Shown here: one piece after another, positions 46,039 to 57,422 of the stretch
How the letters are laid out: each line of letters begins with the position of its first letter
How positions within the stretch are numbered: position 1 is the first letter of the stretch
NCBI GenBank assembly: GCA_002261195.1
Contig: MVBO01000049.1
Coordinates: 30,843 to 94,842 of the forward strand
Length of the DNA: 64,000 nt
Reading direction: 5' to 3'
Source: Bifiguratus adelaidae
Lineage: Eukaryota > Mucoromycota > Endogonomycetes > Endogonales
Translations under genes and position numbers: made by a program
The notes under the pieces: model-generated
What the model was told of the DNA's origin: nothing
The model's database searches: none
Seen by the model: the letters and a program-made list of their open reading frames with translations, nothing else

Positions 46039-49013
46039 ATGAACTCTATACGGCAGGTGGATGAGCTGGTTAAAGAGTACCTATTGGTAAGTTCCCTAGG
46101 TAACCACGAATTACGGCTAGGGAGAAATTTTGGCTAATGCGCAGTCTTGGAACAATTAGTTCAGAGGTTTCAACGCGACCTTCCGGGCATTCGAAGCCGA
46201 CTGCAAGGGGGACAAGGACAAGGGGTTTCAAGTAAGTTAATGCATGCTATGGAGCATTTATTTTGACTTGACTGACATACTTGCACGCCACAGGTAGATA
46301 AAGTCGTCGAGGAGCTGTTCCGGAGCATCCATGCGTCTGACATTAGCGGATTGATGGACTACTGGCGATATCTTGATATACGGTATTTTTCCAGGATTGA
46401 CGGCTTGCATCAGCAAACAATTCGCAAATTTGAACTTTGCTTATATCGTTACTACCTTGTGTATGGTGAGTTGCTGGCTATTGAGGGTGAGGGGCCTAAA
46501 ACGCCATTGCAGCCTCGCAAAACAAGCGCAAAGACAAGATTACCGAATTCTTTGAGCTCTACGGACATGAACTAGAAAATAATCCCGAGTGGACTAAATG
46601 GTTTGGTCAGTATGTATGTCGTCGCTATCGCAAAGACTCACGTCGCTGTAACAGCATTTGCATATTCCAAGAATCCGGCGGCCGATTCCACTTTCGAAAC
46701 TTACTTTACAAAGACTTGGCTGGATAACTTCCAGATTTCCCTGTACAACTTTCTTTCCGCCATTTTTTCGCATATGCGTAAGTAGATGCATTACTTCGAC
46801 AGGATGTGGATTTCTTACATCGCTCAGCTTTACCAAGCTTGCTGGCATTTAACCTCGACAGGATGCGTAGGCGTTCTCTACAAGCCGAGGTGGAAAGCCT
46901 AAAGAGCGCTCTGGAAAGCTCCAAAGCACAGATGGAGGAGAGTCGGAGAGACTATGCCAAGCTGGAATCTCAAGTACTGTATCGATCAGATGATCTGGGT
47001 CCATGTGCCTGTAGCTCAACGAGTCATTCTCTCATTAGCTTGCGGCTCTCAATTATCGGAAACGTGCAAGCTCCGTAAATGAAGCAAACATTGCGCGGAG
47101 ATCTTCACCCAGCGCGAACTCTGATTCGAGCAGGAATCGTGGATTGTCAGCTAGACCACTGTCTTCACCACGGCGAAACACAAGTACTGGAGCGACTGTC
47201 CGAGAAGAAATCACGACATCAATAGGCAGATTGAATGACATCAGCGGTAAACAGCAACAGGATGCAAAGATGGAGGAACTAGACACAGCAGTGGATGAGG
47301 TGCGAATCAAGTACGAAGAGAATGATGACGGCCCAGTATACCTAGACGACGAAACCGATCCCTATGTCATTACGAAGCAGGTCATGTCTCATACGAGGTT
47401 GCTGCTTTGACGAAGATTAACGGTTTTCTGCAGGAGGAGTTCCTCGAGCACTCCGCCGGTATAGTGCACGCCAAATTCTCGAACGAAGGCAAATACATTT
47501 CGAGCTGTGACACGGATAATGTTATTAAGTGGGTTATTCAATCCCGTTGATGAATCGCAAGTGACACAATGACTCAGAATCTGGAGTTATGACGGCAATA
47601 GTAGTCATCCTTCCATAAAGATTCCTTCCACAGACAATGCATCTACTACGTGCCTTGAGTGGGATGCGCGCTCTGACCGGACGGTGAGTGATACCAGTCG
47701 CTCGTTTCAAGCTGCGCTTGAACTCATCCATTTGAACTAGTTATTGTTCTCCAATAATCGCGGAGTCATCAGGACATACAATACGGAGAGCAAGACATTG
47801 GTACAGGACTTTAAACTAGACATCTTTCCATCGTAAGTTCCCGTATATTGGGCCTCAAGAACGCACTCATGCCAATGTGGGGCAACTGTATAGGGTTACT
47901 GCGCTTGCGTATAGCCCCGTGGAGCCTCGATTCGTCTCAACATCTGGGGTCAACCCTTCCGCGGCCGAAGAATCATACTCTGGGGCACTGGTGTCGTGGA
48001 ATCTTAAGTCGGCCGCCATGGAGGTATGTATTACCTCCACTTTATTTGCATTCAGACCTTACAAGAGCAGAAATTGTATACATTTGAGAGCACTGATCTC
48101 CCGAATATGGTGAATACGGTAAAGTTCAACCACAATGGGCAACTAGTGGTTGTAGGAGATCAAATCGGCTTCATCCGCATTTTCGGTAGGTGATTGCACT
48201 GGGGGACTTCTCTGAACGGAGCGTAGACCTTAGGACTGTCTCCCCAATCATTGAATGGGGCCATGACCGACCACATACTGGCATCTACTCCGCACAATTT
48301 ACCTTCGACGAGACTAGCATCATGACTGTCGACGACGAAGGATACGTATGTAGTTTTTTTGCCGGCGTCTCTCATATCTTATTCCGTTACCTGCTTCTTC
48401 ACAGCTCATACAGTGGTCCATCCACAAGCCCGGAGTTTTGCTCAGTAAGAGCCTCATTGAAGGCTTTCCAACCAAGGCGGATTTCGCGCATCCTTCGAAC
48501 AACCCTGTACATTTGCGCAGCACGTCTCCGCTATATCGCACTTCGGATACAGCCGCCGACTCTATACCTTCAGATTATGCCGCTGCCCTCCCGCCGCTTG
48601 CGCACGGTGCATCTCCTACCCCCTCAATCAAAACCATTGATTCACTACGTTCCAAGCAATCCACCTTTCACAGATCCCAGCTAGTGTCGTTCAGTATTGA
48701 TACGGAGCATGTTCTTGCTGCATCCATGGGATTGGGTCCCGCCAGCGACGAGCAAATCAACTCTAGAATGACAAGTCACTCGCGGCGACTGTCGGCTGTA
48801 CGATCACGGCAGAACTCCAATCAATCGAGGAAAGAAAACGAACATCAAGCAGTTCAGGGCGTAATATTCTCGGTTATCAACGCAGAGCCGATAATACCCT
48901 TGGCATCTCATCAAGCGAGAGTGTCAGCTGTAGACTGGAACAAGGCTGGGACTGCGGTTTTATCCGCAGCTGTCGATGGTACAATCAAAGTAGCTAAACT
49001 GCTGCGAACCTAG
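46039..49013 (+). CDS. WDR91 homologue (endosome maturation WD40 protein)
   Basis: A 758-aa protein in 14 exons: 46039-46086, 46160-46231, 46294-46465, 46513-46605, 46655-46777, 46828-46973, 47039-47380, 47434-47528, 47578-47683, 47741-47832, 47894-48023, 48056-48185, 48227-48345, 48405-49013. The N-terminus is VDELVKEYLLFRGFNATFRAFEAD, then VDKVVEELFRSIH, LMDYWRYLDIRYFSR and LYNFLSAIFSHMP, all matching animal WDR91 in order. A coiled coil (about residues 180-225) and a WD40 propeller follow: IWSYDG, VTALAYSP, VNTVKFNHNGQLVVVGD, YSAQFTFDE, LIQWSIHKPG, VSAVDWNKAGTAVLSAA. WDR91 is a Rab7 effector that switches off endosomal PI3P during maturation. Human WDR91 is 747 aa. Confidence 0.93.
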
Positions 49014-49979
49014 ACTCGTTGCGCGAATGCAACTGTAAGATACCCCAACAACAAATTTAAACCGTCCGAAGGACGTAGGTCCCCGAGGCAAAGTTCGTTC
49101 TTTGGTGGTGTCGGCAGCATATACATCAGAGACTCCTTATTCTTCACCGAACAGCATCAACTTGGCCATGTGTGCCAGGACATCCAACTATTGCCATGAA
49201 GGAATATTTTGCCTAAGTCGATATGTACATCATCCGTTCAAAATGACCAGCGTTAGAGCAGGCTGCACTATCACTTTCGCCATTCTCCTTTCGAACGACA
49301 CCCAATACCACTTGCGAACGCTCAACGAGAGTGAGCATTGGCAAATGAAGTCGGCGTTTAGCAGCTATTGTACTAAATTGTTCACTTCTCTCATAGCTTA
49401 GTCATTGAGGTGTGCGGCCGGCTTCTGCTTCCAAATGCCGAAAACGCAATACAACAAGCAGCGTCTGCGGTTTCGGAAAGCATTTCCATGACTCTAATTC
49501 TTGGCTTGTATACCTACACTTTATTATCGTTGACCATCGCTAAACTTATGTACAATCTTCTGCTCTTCTCCAGCCATGCCTTTTAGGGTCAGCGTTTGCT
49601 GTCCAATGCTGTCAATTTGCGAGCGCCAGACGACCCATATCGGCAGAGGTCTCTGCATATCTAATTATCCGCATTTATTGAGTCATGTGTTGCATTCTTA
49701 TTATCCGCTAATGCGGCATGCTCATTGTCCCGTTTCCGAAACGACGTTATGTAGGACTCAGCGCGACTTTTGTACCTATGATACATAGATCTCGTCATCA
49801 GATGCTTGGAATATCATTCTTTAACCTCCGTAAGGACCGTGAGTGAGGTACAACGAGCTATAATCCGACAAGCCTAACTGAGGATAGCCAAATCTTGCCA
49901 TATTGCACCTACTGTGGAACTGCGTCATCACCCACTCCTATTAGATATGGAATTCTTGATGTAAGTACGGATTTGCATT

Positions 49980-49996
49980 GACCAGACCGTCTGGTC
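49980..49996. repeat. 17-nt palindrome
   Basis: GACCAGAC-C-GTCTGGTC, perfect 8-nt arms around one base, inside the gene-poor region. It could be a binding site or chance. Confidence 0.5.
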
Positions 49997-51139
49997 TCCG
50001 GCACACATCCGCTGATAGTGGCAGACGTTCGACGAGATTCATGAGGAAAAGATTGCCCAAACCGCCAAACAATATAACCATATTTGGCGAAGCTAAAATG
50101 ATGACATGGACAAATGAATCTTCGCGTACCATATTCGGGACTTCTCCTCTCCTGAATGAGCCTCACTGCTCTTCGCTTATCACAGTTGGAGCAAGCTTCG
50201 TAGTGCGCGTCGGAAACATCACATCCAGGTGTCTGATCGACCTGAGCGAACGCCAAAGGCTGCCGCACGACTAATATTTAACGCGACCGGTATCTCGCGC
50301 TTCTTCGTAGAACTTATCACGCACGTACAACGCCCCAGCGGCTATTTTCTGAGCATTTCCATGAGGTGTTACCTTTCAGTCCAGGATGTCTTGCAGTAAG
50401 GGGTTTCCTTAAAGTGAAATGAATCGAAACGCCTTGACTCTGTGTGGTTAAAGTTTCCACAAAGGACCGCAGCGACGTAGATTGACATCGCACTGTTCGC
50501 GCATGAACCACCGCATTCCGCTGGGTCCACCGAGGCCAGTGGCACTGAGGCGATCTGAATCCGACGTCGGCCCTTCCGAATTCGTCCAATTGCGAAACAA
50601 GGGATACCTGCTTCATAGCGATACCACTCCAGGTTGTAAGCTGACCCATACCTCTGTCGGGTGGACGTGTAAGCTCATCCGCCTTTAAATATCTGTAGTG
50701 AGTGAACTATCCCTATGTAAGTAGGAGAGACGACACGGAGACCATTGAACCGTCACATCCATGAAGAACAAAAGCTTGACTTATGTATTTATATGTATGA
50801 ATGCAACTATCGTGATTCATGTTGAGGGGATATGGATATCATATGCCCACTTGCATTTGCCTAGGCAAGACGAGATGACGGTCATAGCTTTTATTTTGAT
50901 TATTCGTAAGCACTGTCCAGAGTGAATGATAGATAGGAGAATACAATCCGACACGTCAGCGATGTTGGTACGTTCGCCTACATTAACAAGTCGCTGGCTC
51001 AAATCGCAAATTATGACTTCCAACTGGCTCGCTTCATCGTCCGTTGTGCACAGTCTACGCTATGTGCTGCGTTAGAAAGGTTGAGAATCAAAGCAGCATT
51101 CCTCATAATCCTTTTACAGATGGAAGATTGTACTCCAAT

Positions 51140-51412
51140 CTAGCAAGACCGTTCTATCTTAGAAAGCCGACACTCGCTCTCTGCCAAAGTATCGGCATGA
51201 ATACCTTCAACATTTAGCCTAGATCGTAGACCGGTCCGTCTAACACCGCGGTTGACCTGCTGTTTCAACGACAAGGAGAACCAAGGGGTTTCGTTAAGTA
51301 GGACCCAGGCAATTCTGCGATACAGAATGATGTTCTCTAGCGGAATATCCGCTGCTTTCTTATAAAGGTGCAGGCAACGGATGAGGCGGATGGTAGTGAG
51401 TATCGGGGCCAA
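51140..51412 (-). CDS. Doubtful open frame
   Basis: A 90-aa open stretch ending SECRLSKIERSC, beginning without a clear ATG. It may be an exon of an unrecognised gene extending to about 51770 or simply non-coding. Listed because the region holds nothing better. Confidence 0.15.
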   Translation of the reverse strand: MAPILTTIRLIRCLHLYKKAADIPLENIILYRRIAWVLLNETPWFSLSLKQQVNRGVRRTGLRSRLNVEGIHADTLAESECRLSKIERSC

Positions 51413-52409
51413 ACAAGCCCTCAGTCATGCAAAGAGGAGCAACACTCTGCCAAGTGGGCCAAGTCCTCAAGCAAGTACCATTCGTCAAGGTCAAGAGTGG
51501 AATTTTCAATTCCGCACTGCTTATGTCCTCTCGCGTTTTCTATTCCCTCGCATGCTTGCTGCAGCACGCCTGCGATCAGCGAAACGCTGACGATAACGCC
51601 TTCCAGTCCGTGAGAAGCAAGCCAATGTGCAACCATGTTTTTTGACCGAGACCTGTGGTGACCGCCAAGTCCACGAGACAGAGAGAAACAGGTTCTGAAA
51701 CAACTGACGCAAACATGTGTATGACCAGTATGATCCGAAGGTCACTGGATACAGGTACCGTCAAAATGTGCTATACAATACTCCTATGATGCATTGTACA
51801 AGGCACCCCGTACGGGTTACCGTAAACTTGGCAACCCAAACCCCATCCTTTGTGAGACCAAGAAGGCGGCATCCTAAATTACAACACTGTGCCTGACTGA
51901 CTCGGGCAGGCCTATTAACGTGGGAATGAGCTCAGGAGTCGGCCATAATTGGGTTACCCTAGTCCCGTGTTCGGTTCATATGGCACGCAACTCGTATTTT
52001 GTTGTGCCTGCGGTCCCGTCTGGCCAGACCCCGTGATACGCCCATATCATGTTGTGTATTCATGTTTTAGTTGCGTTAGCAACAAACCTCGTCATATGAC
52101 TCTACCTGTAGGTGGAAAATTACCACACTATAACCTATAGCTGTGTTCACTCCGAGGGGGTTAGGCATATTTCTTGATAAGCAACTCACGCGGAATCGCT
52201 GAATGCGCAATCTCCACAGCGTGACATTACCGGAATAGGAAGAGAAAGATTGGCCTGGTTGTTTCGCAAGAAAACTATGCGACCCCTCAGCCCCCTTTGA
52301 TGCTCAGATAAAAGGCTACATCATTACCGAAGACGGCAATCCTTGTCTGACTTTTGGTTCTTCACTGAATCGAAAAGTCTTACTTCCAACCTCTTACACA
52401 CACACATAT

Positions 52410-52903
52410 ATGGATGACACGTTTGGGCATTGGTGTACATATTGCGACAAGGCACTGAGTCCATACAACGTAGGTTCCGAGCATCTAGCGTTCACAACAA
52501 GAGTCACTGACTGAACACGATCGCGCTATAGAATACTCTCTATTGCTCTGAGCAATGCCTTCGCGACGACGCTCTTTCACACCATCCTCTCCTTGGTTAT
52601 GACTACTCTGAACTCCAAAACTTTCCCAGGAGCTTTACTGCTTCTCCAGCCTTGTCCATATCTTCCACGTCCACATCTTCCTCATACACCTCTCTAGCTA
52701 CTCTTAACTCACCAACCGTGACTTATGCTACTCCTCCTTCGAATAAGCCCAAGTCAGCACCCACAATGTACATTACACCAACATCCCCTACTTTCAACAC
52801 CGCGTCCGAGGTCGGTTCATTCCCCTCAAAATTGTACGCCATCAGGAGAAACTCCCAAGGCGAAGATACCCAGAGAGAGGAACCACTGATGTCATGGCGA
52901 TAA
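52410..52903 (+). CDS. Ecl1-like small zinc-binding protein
   Basis: A 143-aa protein from exons 52410-52469 and 52532-52903. The splice joins HWCTYCDKALSPYN to NTLYCSEQCLRDDAL, creating a CxxC...YCSxxC zinc site as in the fungal Ecl1/2/3 family, small factors that promote chronological lifespan and starvation responses in fission yeast. The remaining ~100 residues are Ser/Thr/Pro-rich and disordered. The ATG at 52410 follows a pyrimidine/CA-rich leader. Confidence 0.75.
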
Positions 52904-53273
52904 GACGATCACTGCAATGTCGTCCGATCTGTGCTCTTGTGCATCAAGTCCTTGTTGACCGCTGAGACTATACCTCGTAACCAGAAATCATGACAATCCA
53001 TTGCAACGACGATGTTTTCAATCTGTACATATAAAACAGCATACTGACCATTGAATTGACATTCTCCTCCACTGGCATTGTCAACGTCACCTTGTATTTA
53101 CAACGGGGAATGAACAGAGATATCAAACATATGCTTTACCGTGTGTGAAAAAGATGGAAGTATGCGATTCAAAAACGCGCCAACCGAATTCAGGGATACT
53201 TGCAAGTTGCCGAATGCCATGAGAATTGATAATAATGTACATTGTGTCTGTTTTTGTAGCATTTAGAATTGCA
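52904..53273. other. Intergenic between convergent genes
   Basis: A 370-nt stretch with no supported feature; it probably holds the two 3' UTRs. Confidence 0.4.
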
Positions 53274-54976
53274 CTAGTCGCTGTGGTCGGAGTCACCAGA
53301 TGTTTGTTCATCAGAATCGGAAGCTTGGCTGTAATCTTCTGACTTCATCTCCGAGTCTATGCTCTCTTCTTCGTCCTTGTCATCCATTCCTGAGCTACTA
53401 TCATCGTCCTCTTGATGACGTAAACCCTTGATATCATCTTCGCTACGGCGTGGATCTTCGATGACACTTGATCCACGGTCGGAGTCATGCTCTAAAGGGA
53501 TGGTTCGACGGACGATTGTTGGCTCTTCACTGTGGAAACTAGAGTCGTCGTCCGAATCAGGTATTCTTGGTCTCCCAGGATTCGCCATACGCTGATTATT
53601 ATTCCATTTGGACTCGTCTGAGTCATCTGAACCATCCGATTCGCTGGATTCATCATCACTATCGACAGCAATGGCGCGTCGCGGCCCTCTAGATGCATGG
53701 CTTTCAGACGCGTCGTCCGATAAGCCATCATCATCCTCTTCGTACTCAATCGGCGCATCGTCGTCTTGCACAAAGGAATCATCGGATTCATCTTCCTCGT
53801 CCTCTTCGGCGTCGTCTAAAACTACTCTATCGGTTGCTGTTGTCAAGTCTTCTCCAGAGTCTTCGTCCGAGTCTGACCGTTCCTCTTCAGAACTAATGTA
53901 GCTTTCACCATCCGAGTAGATGGCTCCGCAATTGACACAAGTATGTCCTTCAATCTCCCATGCACATTCTCGGCAACGCCGTACACCATCATCGATATCA
54001 TTGATGCCAACACTTGCTCCATGACCCCAGCTGCGAAAGATTTGATCCCAAGGGTCTTTGCCTGTCGCCTTGCCAGTCTTGTCTTCAACCTCCATCTGTT
54101 TACCTAGAGCGCGTGCAAAGGCAGAGTCGCGCTCTTCTGGAGGTAACAAGTGTTTGATGTAATTTTCCACTTGATCGCGAATAGCGAGTGATTGCACTGG
54201 TCGGTTACGGATCTTGCGCCGACATGTTGGACATTCTTTCCGCACTTCAAACCAATGGTAGAGGCATGTATAGCATGCAGAATGTCCTATAAAAAGTAGG
54301 CAAATGATGAGATGGAACAACACTATACTGATGAGATACCAAACATACCACATTCAAGGGTATACGGGGAAGAGTAAAAATCTACGCATATAGCGCACGT
54401 CAATGCTGACAAGAGAAACAAGCGTTAGTGGCCCAAGGTCCACAAATTTCTCAGCCATTACGTACCTTGCTTAAGGTTCGTCACCTCTTTTTCAAGCGAA
54501 CTTGAACCTGTATGCGACGTCTCTAGTCCTAGCCTTGATCGAAGTTTTGTTCGATCACTTTCTGAGGTGGCAGTTTCTAGCTCTTGTGATGTCATTTCTT
54601 TGAGTCCCAAGGCCATCCATATACTCTTGTAAGTGCCAAGTAGGTTATCTTTATCTTGCATTTGACCGTTGAGTCGCTCTATCTCGGCGTCTTTTTGTTC
54701 AATTTGCTGTTGTAAAGCTCCGAGTTGGGTGGACAGTATTTTCATGGAGTCATTCTCGTCTGAATCTGTCGCGTTCCGACGCGCCTTCTTGTCCTGACTC
54801 GACGTTGTTGAATCGTGCCGAGGTCGCTTCTGCTTCGAAGACATGGCGGAATTAGGAAACGCGTCTGTTTTGGTCGAAAAGTCGGTCGGGCTATTTCCAT
54901 TGACTACATTGGACGGTCCACTACCTTCGTTGCGCACCTTTGATTCCTTTGATTCCTTATGCTTCTTCTTGCCCAT
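53274..54976 (-). CDS. RING-finger E3 ubiquitin ligase with acidic tail
   Basis: A 526-aa protein from exons 54466-54976, 54349-54405 and 53274-54286. A basic, KKHKESK-type N-terminus (likely nuclear) is followed by a coiled coil (ILSTQLGALQQQIEQKDAEIERLNGQMQDKD). A C3HC4 RING is assembled across two introns: CAICVDFYSSPYTLECGHSACYTCLYHWFEVRKECPTC. A second zinc motif, RRCRECAWEIEGHTCVNCG, lies ~100 residues further on. The last ~230 residues are extremely Asp/Glu/Ser-rich. Domain order suggests a nuclear or chromatin-linked E3. No orthologue is assigned. Confidence 0.87.
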
Positions 54977-55338
54977 TTTAACGAAGCTGCATACATTCGA
55001 ACCAAAACTGCTCTGGAAAATTCAGTGTACGTTGCAAAGGTGATATGGATACTTGCAATGTGCAATGGGACAAGAGCATGGAACCTTGGGTAAATGCTCA
55101 AAAAGGTTGGTATAAGAGTTATTCCCTCTCGCATGAACAGCCACGTCAGTCAATGCAATGGCTGCAGTTTCAGCAAAGAGAGTTGTCAAAAGCCAATGAC
55201 GGAAATAATGAGATGTCTGGTGTCGTCGTGCTACATCCGACAATCAATGAATATACAGTTCATGAGGAGGAATAGAGGGAACCGAGAATGACGCATCGTC
55301 TATGTTGCTGCTTTTATCAAAATCGAAACTTGCCCCGA

Positions 55339-55790
55339 TTACTCTTCGGCTGCTTTCACGGCTTCTTGATCCCGGTATTGTTTTGCCCACATCATGGAAG
55401 GAATCCATCGAACAGGTTGAGTGTGACGCCACTGTTAGGAGGGGTTGCGTTAGGAATGGGAATAAGGCTCCAGACATCTCGAAACACTGTCCAGCAGATC
55501 ACGTACCTCAAGATCAGCCGACATTCGCCAAATACCGGCGAGAGTAACAGCCATTCCTACTACGGCAACAACGGTATTTGACTTCCAGGTCTTTGGCTGT
55601 GCCCACCATCCTCCTGCTGGCGACCTAGAATGATGGAGGGAGTGAGTTCATCATGTCGCTTAAGCATGCCATATTCGAGCCGATGTTTTCTACACTACTT
55701 ACCAGACTTCTTTGGGATACGGATATCTCGATACTCCACCCTATATCGCATAAGCGCTGGGTCATGTTTGCAGTCCACTCTACTTACCAT
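55339..55790 (-). CDS. Small mitochondrial-type membrane protein (YPYPK...SPAGGWW motif)
   Basis: An 83-aa protein from exons 55788-55790, 55703-55740, 55507-55624 and 55339-55431. The first coding exon contains only the ATG, and the total is phase-perfect. The spliced N-terminus reads GGVSRYPYPKEVWSPAGGWW, then one membrane helix (TVVAVVGMAVTLAGIWRMSA) and EWRHTQPVRWIPSMMWAKQYRDQ. Small size, single helix and aromatic/Pro motifs resemble accessory subunits of respiratory complex I. That link is an inference. It shares a 111-nt divergent promoter with SGT2. Confidence 0.8.
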
Positions 55791-55835
55791 GTCAACGACA
55801 ACAGCAAAGGAACGCCTTGTTTGCTGATGACGTGG

Positions 55836-55853
55836 TTATATAACCCTAACCCT
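55836..55853. promoter_or_regulatory. Divergent core promoter: TTATATAA plus telobox
   Basis: A palindromic TTATATAA (55836-55843) directly overlaps AACCCTAACCCT (55842-55853). The element sits near the middle of the 111-nt gap, 49 nt before the SGT2 ATG and about 45 nt from the ATG of the small membrane-protein gene, so it could serve both directions. Confidence 0.5.
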
Positions 55854-55901
55854 ATCTCTCCACACGCATTCTGTTCCTTTTGTTCACGAAGAATCGCTTG
55901 G

Positions 55902-57298
55902 ATGGCAGACAACAAGAAGCAGTTGGTGTTCTCCATATTGGATTTTCTGCAAAAGAGCTGTCAGGATGGAACGGTGAAACCTGATGATGTGGAAGGCTTG
56001 GAAGGTTAGAATGGATTTATATGCAGTTCCAGCCAAAAACTGAAATCTCCCGATATAGTTGCCATGCAATGCATTGGCGAAGCTTTCGGTGTAGATCCCG
56101 AAGACCCTTCACAACAAGCAGAGTACTCCATCAAGCCTGCGTCCTTACAATCCATTTTCGATGTTTTTGTCAAGACGCAAAAGAGCCGACAGGTAAGTTG
56201 TAAGATGGAACACCTCTCTGTGCGTGTGTCTAAAGGGTTGCACAGGCTGGATCATCCAAGGCCACAGGTGCAGCTAAAGTAAGTATTGCTTTATTGCCAT
56301 TGACGAAATCGCATGAGAAATTGTCGAAAGCGGAATTCTGAAATGTGTTTCTTTAGGCACAGGAAGCCAGCGAAGATCAAAAAAAGAATGCGGAGGAGCT
56401 CAAGGCAGCTGGTAAATTTGCTTGACATCTTGAGTGACCAGGATCTCATTAATTCTTAGGAAATCGCAAAGTTGCGGAGCGCAATTATGACGAGGCCATC
56501 AAGCTATACAGCCAAGCTATTGAGCTAGACGGAAAAAATGCAGTTTATTACGCCAACCGGTATGTGACACCAAAAGAGATGTAAAGAAGCACGGATGTTC
56601 TAATGAGACAATAGTGCTGCTGCATACTCTGGTAAAGGTGATCATTCGGCTGCTGTTGCCGATGCGCTCAAGTCATCCGAAGTCGATCCCAAATACAGTA
56701 AAGCATACTCTCGCCTAGGCCATGCTCAGTATTCGCTAGGACGGTATGAGGATGCTGTAAACGCTTACAAGAAAGGTCTTGAATTGGAACCCGACAATGC
56801 GACCATGAAGAGCAGCTTGGCTACAGCACAGAACAAACTGAAGGAGGGAGGCGCTACGAGCCCTTCTGACGACATAACGTCTGCCGACGCGTCACGGAAC
56901 GCTAACAGTGGTGCCGGCGGTGCAGGAGGAATGCCTGGATTAGGTGGTATGGACTTTGCCTCGCTCCTCAATAACCCGGCAATGATGAGCATGGCCCAAC
57001 AAATGATGCAAAGCGGCGCATTGGATACATTCATGAATAATCCACGAATGAGAGAAATGTAAGTGTGCTCATCATTCTCTTCTCTTTATATACGCAATGC
57101 CTCAACGTTTTTGATGGCAGGGCGCAGAACATGATGTCCGGAGGTGGTATGCCAAGCATGTCTGAGCTAATGAATGACCCTCAACTTCGAGAAATGTAAG
57201 TATGGGATATAACGTAAGCTACCAGATCCTAAAAGACTCTTAGGGCGCGACAATTTGGCGCTGGACAAGGTGGAAACAATCCTCCGAGCGATCAATAA
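55902..57298 (+). CDS. SGT2: Small glutamine-rich TPR protein (SGT2/SGTA)
   Basis: A 332-aa co-chaperone that hands tail-anchored membrane proteins to the Get4/Get5-Get3 pathway. Eight exons: 55902-56004, 56059-56192, 56246-56278, 56357-56411, 56460-56559, 56615-57058, 57121-57195, 57244-57298. The N-terminal dimerisation domain (LVFSILDFLQKSC...AMQCIGEAFGVDP) precedes three TPRs: AEELKAAGNRKVAERNYDEAIKLYSQAI, AVYYANRAAAYSGKGDHSAAVADALKS and SKAYSRLGHAQYSLGRYEDAVNAYKKGL. The C-terminus has Met/Asn/Gly-rich STI1-like NNPAMMSMAQQMMQSG and NDPQLREMARQ repeats for substrate binding. Confidence 0.95.
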
Positions 57299-57422
57299 GG
57301 ACCCAACATTTGAAACGTAGACTCAATAATATACATTTGAATACACAGCCCCCTTGCCGTTCGCACTGAAACTGCAAAGGAAACCTTTGTAAAAGTTCAA
57401 CATACCAATGGGCTATCAAAGT

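Larger units (their letters stand above)
49014..52409. other. Gene-poor region
   Basis: About 3.4 kb without a convincing gene in otherwise packed sequence. Candidate fragments are a minus-strand 63-aa frame (49941-50132) with one hydrophobic stretch and a string of minus-strand frames at 51140-51770 (for example LYRRIAWVLLNETPWFSLSLKQQ). None shows family motifs or a consistent splice pattern. I saw no transposase, reverse transcriptase, long terminal repeat or tRNA. Confidence 0.45.

Noticed and set aside
47829-47900. Apparent exon reading THANVGQLYRVTALAY in WDR91
   Set aside because: Keeping it leaves the frame inconsistent. Treating 47833-47893 as an intron restores SVTALAYSP and the total length.
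49014-52409. Transposon relic in the gene-poor region
   Set aside because: No transposase, integrase or reverse-transcriptase motif, no terminal repeats and no target-site duplication were seen.
53608-53901. Ser-rich plus-strand ORF opposite the RING gene
   Set aside because: It is the antisense shadow of the Asp/Glu/Ser repeats of the RING protein tail.
55842-55853. Telomeric repeats as sign of a chromosome end or internal telomere tract
   Set aside because: Only two repeat units are present, set in a promoter between normal genes, so a regulatory box is more likely.
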